Under the pieces are notes generated by a model. The model searched no databases, was not told where the DNA came from, and saw only the letters and a program-made list of their open reading frames with translations. The position numbers and the translations under genes are program-made. From assembly GCA_900660155.1 (NCBI GenBank), contig CABFPE010000123.1:907035-971034 (forward strand): 64,000 bases of DNA, in the 5' to 3' direction. Below are positions 53,101 through 62,100 of this stretch, piece by piece. Each line of letters starts with the position of its first letter. Positions within the stretch are counted from its first letter, which is position 1. Source of the DNA: Hofstenia miamia. Its lineage: Eukaryota > Xenacoelomorpha > Acoela > Hofsteniidae.

Positions 53101-56100
53101 CTTGAACAATAACCTGTTGAATGCTTGCATTCAGAACAAAAGAGAGAGTCGATCGACATCTGTGATCGACTTCTGTCACTACCATGGCGATGAGTTTTAA
53201 AAGTCGATGTAAATAGTCTAGTAGTTCATTATTATTCGGAAGAGTTCATTCAGCATTTTGAAAGTACTGAGGCAATGAATGCACTTTAGGAATTTGATCA
53301 GATGGTAAGATCGAAGCATTTTTCTAGAAAGTATTAAATCACCACATGGGATAGAAACTACTTTGAAAAATTACAAGGCATCGATGAAAGTAACTGTGTA
53401 TTCATATTGCTTTTGTAAATAATTGTTTTTATGTTATTGCAAATACATGTACCACTATGTTTGTAGTACATAGTAAAAATATAAGTAGGTTTACATTGAA
53501 TATTTAATATAAAATATATAAAAAATACATTGTGTAATTACATTTATGAATTCATAGTTTTTTACTAATGTAAATTTAATGAATATTTATTTTTAAGTTA
53601 TGCATTCTGAAATGGGCTACAAAACGGAAGAATAAAGTGTTCATGTCTTACATTAAAACTATTGTAGTAGTCCTAAAGACCTCATATTGGTGAAAACTAG
53701 AAATAACAAAGGAATTAGTTTAAGTGTTCGGTGTAATCAAAAGGTAAAAAAATATTTTTTGCATACCATATATTTTGTAAACCTACTTAATTTTACAACA
53801 TTGTATTGACTCAGCGTCCTGTTATTCTAGTTGTTTTTGTTTATGCTTGGTATAAAACGGCTATTACTGATTAGGCAAAAAAGGAAAATTTGGAATCTTC
53901 AAGCATCTTTTTTACAAATGCAGTAAATAAATATGCCTATTTTAAATTTGATAAATCATTTTCTTAACACCTTTTATGTTCAATTGATAAAAATGAAAAT
54001 AATCTCTCCAAACACCTTTTAATACAGCATTATTTTTCCTAAATTTTAAAATTAACGCACCTAAATTATTACTCTAGAAATTAATTTACTACTATTTTGT
54101 GAACAACAAAATTGTACATGTCATGCAGTTGCATAAATATGATTTGACCGCGGTGAAATACATATTTAATCAATTCATCTTGTTTGTACAATAAAACAAT
54201 CTTTAAACTAACAGTGAGTTATTGGATAGGGTATGCATCTTTCTGTTTGTCATCACATATAACAAAGATATTTTACAGCAAAAAGCTTACCCCCAATAAC
54301 ATCTGCATTAGAATCCATTCGCGTTTCCAATAAATAGCTCAGCATCTTTTCAGGAGTACCAGCCATTATAGAATAACGGTACTGAATTTGGCTTTGGGCT
54401 CCCGATTGGATCTTCACGGGGATTTTCTCCAATACCAACACATCTTTCACATTATCTTCTAAAAAACATTTTCTATTTTAGTATTTATAAACAAAATTTA
54501 GTGCGGGGATAGACCACCATTATATGTAGAATTCCTAAAGTTGCAATTTGTAAACATCAACTGAAAACTAAAAAACGTTTGAGAAATTTTTAACCGCTTT
54601 ATATGTAAAGCACATGGCTTCAAGATTATATTCATTGAAAAAATTATACACCATGAAAACTTTGCAAAATGAGAACAGGGCAAGATTTAGACTTGTCTTT
54701 TGAGAAAAACTTAATGTTGCAGAACCAAATCTACCAAAAAAGTGTCATAAGCCTAAATATTGTAATAGTAAAAATGTTTTCCTTATATTAGAATGTCAAC
54801 AAAATCTCTGTTGTCATTTCGCAAAAACGTTTTTAATCTGTGTACTACAACAATGTTTTCAATACAAATGTTGCAGATCAACCTAGATCACTGTCTCAAA
54901 TGTACAATTTAAAAAGCTCGATGAAAGAAGAATAAGTTTGCTAATACAATGGAATGAAGTCAATTCGCAAAGCAACTAAGAAAAGTTCGCCTGCTAGTAA
55001 AGCTGTTTATTGTATCAGGATTTAAAAAAATAATTTAAAATATTTTCTTATATAAACTTGGGTATAACGTTTTCAAACAGGAATTGTACGTTCAGAGCAA
55101 TTTTTGGTGAAAATGGTCTTGCTTTCTTACAAAATTTACGTGCATTTGGAATAATTTGTAATCAAATGAGCTTAAATCTATCTCTTCCCATACAAAAAAT
55201 AGTCGCGTTACCCATTGGAGTGCGATTTTAGGTGAAACATTCGAAATTGGACGAATAATAATTGTGTTCTAAAACAAAAATTTGAATGCAAAAGATGAAT
55301 GGAAATATAATGATTGCCAATCTTTATGAAATCGTCTACTTGCAATTTGGAGAATTTTAATGCGTATTAACTGGACAAGGTGAATACTTCTTGTAAAGCA
55401 ACAAGCATTTGAATTATTTCTATTATTTAGCATTGGATAAAGAAAAGCGTCAAACAAATTTAGATGAATTCCTTCAAAGTTCTACTACGAAAATTCAGGC
55501 ATCTATTGGTTTGAAATTAACTACTTTATTTCCAAAACAGTGCGGCAAAAAAAGTAAAGACACTAAAGAAGGTTCTTTCTAAAGTTGGTTGATCTCTAAT
55601 TTTCCTAGTAGTGAGGTTGACCATCCGTTTATTTTAGTAGGAATGGACTCTCCGTTTATTTTACAAATTATACTTTAAGTAGATAATTTTTGTGAGTTTA
55701 AAATTTTTAGAATGAGTAAGGTTGCTATATTATTGGCACCAGTCATTTAAATCGTGCCAGACTATTTTCAAAGCATTTTGCATTGCTTACGAAACCAGGT
55801 GGAAAAATTGTTCATAGAGGGAAGTCTTGAAATCGGACTCTTTTGGAAACTTGTGTGTGCAAAAATTAAATTCAACATGTTTAATTTTTGCATGTTAGAA
55901 AACAGTGGCTGGCTTCAATCCTGTCCTACAACAATGGGGTGGCAATGATCTATGTGAATTACGGCCTACTTCATATAAATAGTTTGTACAATTTCCTATT
56001 GCAAACGCGTGTTCGAAAAGGCGTACTTTTGTCATTAGTAGTTTTAAATTCTTTTAGAAAAATAAGAAAGCAATACATATTGAAGATAAAGCACCTTATC

Positions 56101-59100
56101 GCTCTTCTTTGTTTGTCATTGAGTTACAGAATTGACTACAGATTTAACTATTGCAGCATGCTAAAAGGTTTTACAAGCAAAAAATTTAACACTTGGCTAC
56201 ACATTTTTCGTAAAATGTAGTCATTGCATTAGTATAAACCGCAATCTTTACTATTCATGCTTTGTTTTAAAGAAGTGTTTGATTATTCAAATTGGTGCAT
56301 ATTGTGGAATGCCCTAACTTTTTACTTTACATCTTTTAGCTATTTTAATACTGTCAAAATGATTTTTCTTTACACTTTTTCTTTACCGGATGTATTCTGT
56401 ATTTCCATTCCATTGTGTATCTTGCAGGAAGCTTATATGGTTTTTCATTGATGCATCCTTGGGCTTAAATGAATTTCAACAATCAGAGGCAAGGTTTATC
56501 TAATTCATTGTTAAACAAATTCGTATATTAAATATATCCAAACGACAAAGTAAAAGTATGAAATTAACATTTTCTAGAAGAAGCTGTGTGTAGAATTACA
56601 ACTCGGAGTAGTGACTAACTACATTGATACATTGATTAGCGTCGAAAGACCTTAAAAAGCTTTTTCTACAGAAGAAAACTTCATGTATTGCATACTGAAG
56701 GCAGATCATTGAGTATGCAAAATTTTTTGGTATAAAGTAAAACACAGGCAGGAAAGAGCTAGAATAGTAAAAATAGTAGTAATTGAATATACACAGTTTT
56801 GAAAAAATATGTAGCCAGCATAATAAATCCATTATATAAAAATGAAAATGAATGATATACTAGCACAATAAACTACAAAAAATTGATATTACCATAAAAT
56901 TAAAATTTCGATTTGTCTTGTCTTAACAGTTTATTAAAAAAGTTTTCATAAAAACTCTAAATTTCTATAGAAGAATAACTGGATTTTAAGCCTAATTTGT
57001 TCATTTTAACAACAACTATTTTTAACTAAAGGTGTGTTCCCACTATCGACTTTTATCAGCAGATTTTAATCGAAAATGCAATTATTTTCGTTCACATTGG
57101 CGATTTTTTATCATCCGATTTTTTATCAGAAAAAGCGGAGTTGGAAGAGCGTTCAGACTATCGATTTTTTATCAGATGATAAATTATCATCTTTTGATTG
57201 ACAGTAAGAAAAACAACAACATCTGTTTATGGATTGGTTTGTCTTGGAATGTAAACAATGTTTACATATTTTGAAGTTGAAATATTTCAACGACAATAAT
57301 TTACGTTTTGGAAGTCTGTTCCCTACTTGAGAAGTAAGCAATTAGTTTCAAGTAGCTATTCGACTAGTTTTAGTACCGTTCAGACTATCGACTTTTATCA
57401 GCTGATAAATTATCAGATGACAGTAATCTGGCTGTTTTGCCAAAAAATCGGATGGAGCGTTCAGACTATCGACTTTTATCAGCCGATAAAAAAGCAGATA
57501 GAGTGTTCACACTATCGACTTTTATCACCGATTTCTTGACAGATGATAAAAGTCGATAGTGGGACCACACCTTAAGACTATTTCGAGACTTTTCAACAAC
57601 GTTAATAGCTCACAACCTGTATACAAAATACGTGCGGAAGATATACATCTTTAAAAAATATTTTGTAGAAGCAATATAGTTTGCAAAAACTGTATACAAA
57701 TGCGTATTTATGTCGTTTTGAAATCATGGACTTTTGTACACTGATCTTTATTTGAAGTACCATGGAGTTGTAAATATGATGATTCTGAATTTTATAAGAT
57801 GTCTCATTTTGACTTCATAATGTATGGTAAATCCATTTTACAACTAATAAATAATTTTCTTAATAATTAAACTTTTGAACGTATTTGAAAACTAAATAGA
57901 GACTATTTTGCGTATCTTTGCCAACCATTTTTCCGCTTCCTACAAACAATTCACTTCGTTACATTTGTACAAGAAAGTTGGGAGTGTGCATAATTTTAGA
58001 CTATTGTAGAGGCTGAAGCAGTTATTAGCAATAAACCAGACAATCTCATACTGTTTTATTTGTACAGCACGTAGCACTAGTTGTTGCAACTTCAAAAGAT
58101 ATATGAACATTCCAATGGTTCGCGCATAGACCTGCATATAGATTAATTAACAGAGAACGAAAGATGAAAAATTAGCCGGTGATTGGAGTGATCATCCAAA
58201 CAAACATTCTGTGTAGACGCCTAAGCTATCACTAAGAGGCCATTTTCAAGCATGGATTATGTACCATATCGGTGATAGTGGTGATCCATTTCTTAAAGAA
58301 CACTCAGAAAATACAACCGAAAAGTTGATTTATTTTTCAAAGAACTGTTGGGGAAAATTGATTCTCAAAATTCAAATTCAATAGTTAAACACTGCTCAGT
58401 GCTAATGAAACTCGCATTTCTAGATGTAAGCAAAGACATTTTAGAAGAAAGTGAATCTTGATTGTCAACTTCTTAGAAGTGAATCTCCTGATTTGTGTTG
58501 GAAACATGATATGAAAGGTCAAGAGAGTGACGATCAGGATACTTGAAAAGTACCCACAGTCAATTTTAATGTGTTGCACATCACATCAGCCCATTCGTTG
58601 TATAGTTAACTCGTGTATTATCACAGTTGTTCTGAACATAATGACAACTGCAGATGAGGCTTGCAAATTCTTTCAATATCGATTTACTCAACTACAGAGG
58701 AAACCCAATTACAAAGTCTGCACAACTCAGTGGGTTCAAAGGCAATTGAAAATTTTTATATTCTAATTACACTTTTGATTGTTAAGTCTCTCCATCTCAC
58801 ACATTGAGGCATGCGGAGCCGTGCAACAGGTTGCCGATGTTATTGAACTATTTAAAGGAAAAGGAGAAATGTTATTGATTATCCTCACTCTATTTTCCAC
58901 AATGCTGAAAAACCGCGAACTTGTACACGACAAAATCATCATCTATAGAGTGGTACTTTCGCAAAGTGGTCACCATTCCCTAAACTTGACTACTTAATAA
59001 GCAAAAATGGATGAACGTTTTCCAAGGTGAAGCAGCAAGCAATTCTTTGGATGAAATTGATTCCAAGCTCTGTCAATGATCAAGTACAGAAGACTTCAAA

Positions 59101-62100
59101 TGGTTCATACCGAATCCCCATCTCCTCACTCACTCAGGGGTGAGCTGAAACAGAGGAATATATTTTGCCAAAAAGCTGATAAATACAATCTGTGTAATTA
59201 ATGAGAAACTTTTCTCCAAAATTTTATAAATTCTTCATATTTCATGTTTTCCGGTAACGACTTGTGAATATGAACGAAACATGAGTACCTTAAGGGCATT
59301 TGAAAAGTTATTTTCGTTCAAACATGAGGCAAACAAAATGAGCAGTATTTGCTCTGCTTTTTGTTCATCGAGAATACAATGTACGCAAAGAAAAAGTTAT
59401 TGCTGAGTTTGTAAGTCGATGTCCACGGAACCTGCTCATGGAAAATTTTATTTCCAATTGAAAATGTTCTATAATACAGTTGCTTTTTATTTAGTAAATT
59501 TTTCTTGGCTGTCTATTACATGCTAGTAATTTTGTCTGGATTCACTGTGTCACATAAATATCTATTGCCCTAGATAAATTTTCATAAAGTCATAAAGTAG
59601 TGATGTAACCCTCCGTAGTCTGATTTCTGGATCCATTCCTATAGAGTCTGTCACTGTATTTCTATTTCTGTTTCTATTTCAAATTAAAACCGAAAATTTC
59701 CTATTCAGCCTAACCATGGTAATACAATTCAGGCTAATACTACTGGCACTCACAATCTAAGACGTTGAGTGGATTCTGTTCAAGCATTTTTAAGTGACAC
59801 CCAATCTACAAAGAAAAATAAACTTTAATAAATAGTAAAGGTATCAGCGATATTAGGCAAATTAAATTATATAACACTGTTATTAAAAAATTGAAAATAA
59901 TTTACCTCCTTTAACTCGAGCAGTGTTAGCTTCTACATCATGGAGAATGGAATTAAAATCATGTTTGTCAACACGAAGAAGTTGACAGTTTTCATCCCGT
60001 AGGATGATCGAGGCAGCACGAGGAGCATTGTTCACTAATGCAAGCTTCCCGAAATCGTCACCTTCATGCAGAGTACAAACCACACCTTTCCCTTGAATAA
60101 CAACATTCACAGAACCCTTCATGATAATATACCAACTGAGGCTCGGATCTCCTTGGTTAAATACTAAATTCAAAATTCAAGATCGATCGGCATTCATTTA
60201 TGGCGCATTAATATTTCTTATAAATAGCATGTGAAACAATTTAATGTAAATAAGTAACCTTAAATATAGATGTAATATATTCAATACGCAAAAATTATAC
60301 AACATGAAATATTTGATAACCAAATTATACACTTAGTGTATGGGAAGGCACAATTATTTGAATTTAGTTTACCTAATAGTGCATTTAAATTTTATTTTTT
60401 TTAAATACCTACATGCAGTGCCTGCATTGGGATGCGCCTCAAACATGATAACTCCTGCAAGCTCCCGTTTTACCATTGTTGAAAGATGTGAGAGAGCTCG
60501 GATATTTAATAACTCATCGTACACTGTTTCTATTTCATCAGCGGTACGACTGCCAGGGCTAAAACATTTTTGTTTAGAGCTGTTACTCCGTTTCTTGCTA
60601 TAGACGTAAACTACACAGCTTGCAAAACGTACAATGGAAAATAGTACTAAACAAAGAAAAAAAATTTAGGGATACTCATAACTATAACTAAATTACTTTT
60701 TAAGGTTATGATACATTATCAAATATTTGTTAAGCAACCCATCATGCAAACGTTAAACATCTGCTACAATTTTTGCTTTAGCGTTAATTACAATTTCAAC
60801 TTCAAATTCAAATAAGTGAAATTCAATTGAAATTGAAATGTTCGAAATATTTTCATATGTCGATGAACATTTTCATATTATGCAAAATCGTCATTAATTT
60901 GGTTATTGACCTCTGAAAGGTGAAAAACTCTGGACATCAATCTGATTTCTCAGAAGACAAAGAAATGGAAAACCAAGAAATTGTGAATTTAAAAGGAGCT
61001 AAAAACCGGAGTCTAAAAAGAAAAATATATTAAAGGAATTTCAATCATTTCAAAGTTGAAACTAAAAATTTGTAGTTTGATGTTGAACTTAGAACAGATA
61101 GTTGTTGACATAAATGTTATTAAACATACTCTTTAAGAGGTCCAAGCAGTTAATTCCAGATATTTCATCTTTTCTGCTCCTTTGGTGAAATTTATCAAGT
61201 AAGTAATTTTTATCATTAGTCAAAAAGTTATTCAAAGAGAAAGAGATCAAATCGGTACCAAATAAAATAACATATAAAATACGTGGTTTATTGTGCGCAT
61301 AAATTAAAGACATTTGCAATCCTCTGTAACTCAATTTTGTTTACAATGATGAATCGATCAATTTTGCTTTCAGCTTGTTGGACAATGTCTCCACTGCTTA
61401 GTTTAAATTTTGAAGCAGGAAAAAGGTGTTTTTTTACTTACGCTGTCAACAGGAACAGTAAATTGTTTGCAGAAATAGGACAAGTATGATTATTTATCAT
61501 TTTTTCAAGCGCACTGCTAAACCAATGTACTCGTCCGCATTAAGTCGTGTCACAGAAGAAATAAAAACTATAATGAAATCCAAACACCGAACTTAGATTC
61601 ACGACCATGCTCTTCAAACAACGAAAGATCTCTGAAATTGAATTTTTTCAAAATTTGATAAACGTCAATTGATTTCTTCAATTAAAACTACTAGCGTATT
61701 TAAAATATACCTCATCAACCAACCCTAACCCATCAACCAAATGAATTAATTCAGGTTCTTCAGAAACTTTGAAAATAAAATTAGTAGAGAAAGGTATCAC
61801 ATACACAGTTATGAGCGGAAATTGTAACATGCACATGCGAAAAATAGAGGGATATTACTTGTACAATCAATTTACAAACAAATGGAAAACTGAATAACAC
61901 GCAAAGGGTTTAGCTTAAATGCAGATGAAAATTGGACATCACAAAATTCTGGATATCATGCTAAAACATCGTAAAGACATGCTGAATCAATCATTATTTG
62001 ACATCGCGTTTTCAGGTTATGGTGATGCGAGCGTAATATGTGGTCGTTGAGAGAGCTGTTCAAATTGCTGGCTGAAAAATGTTGCTCACATCGATTGCAC

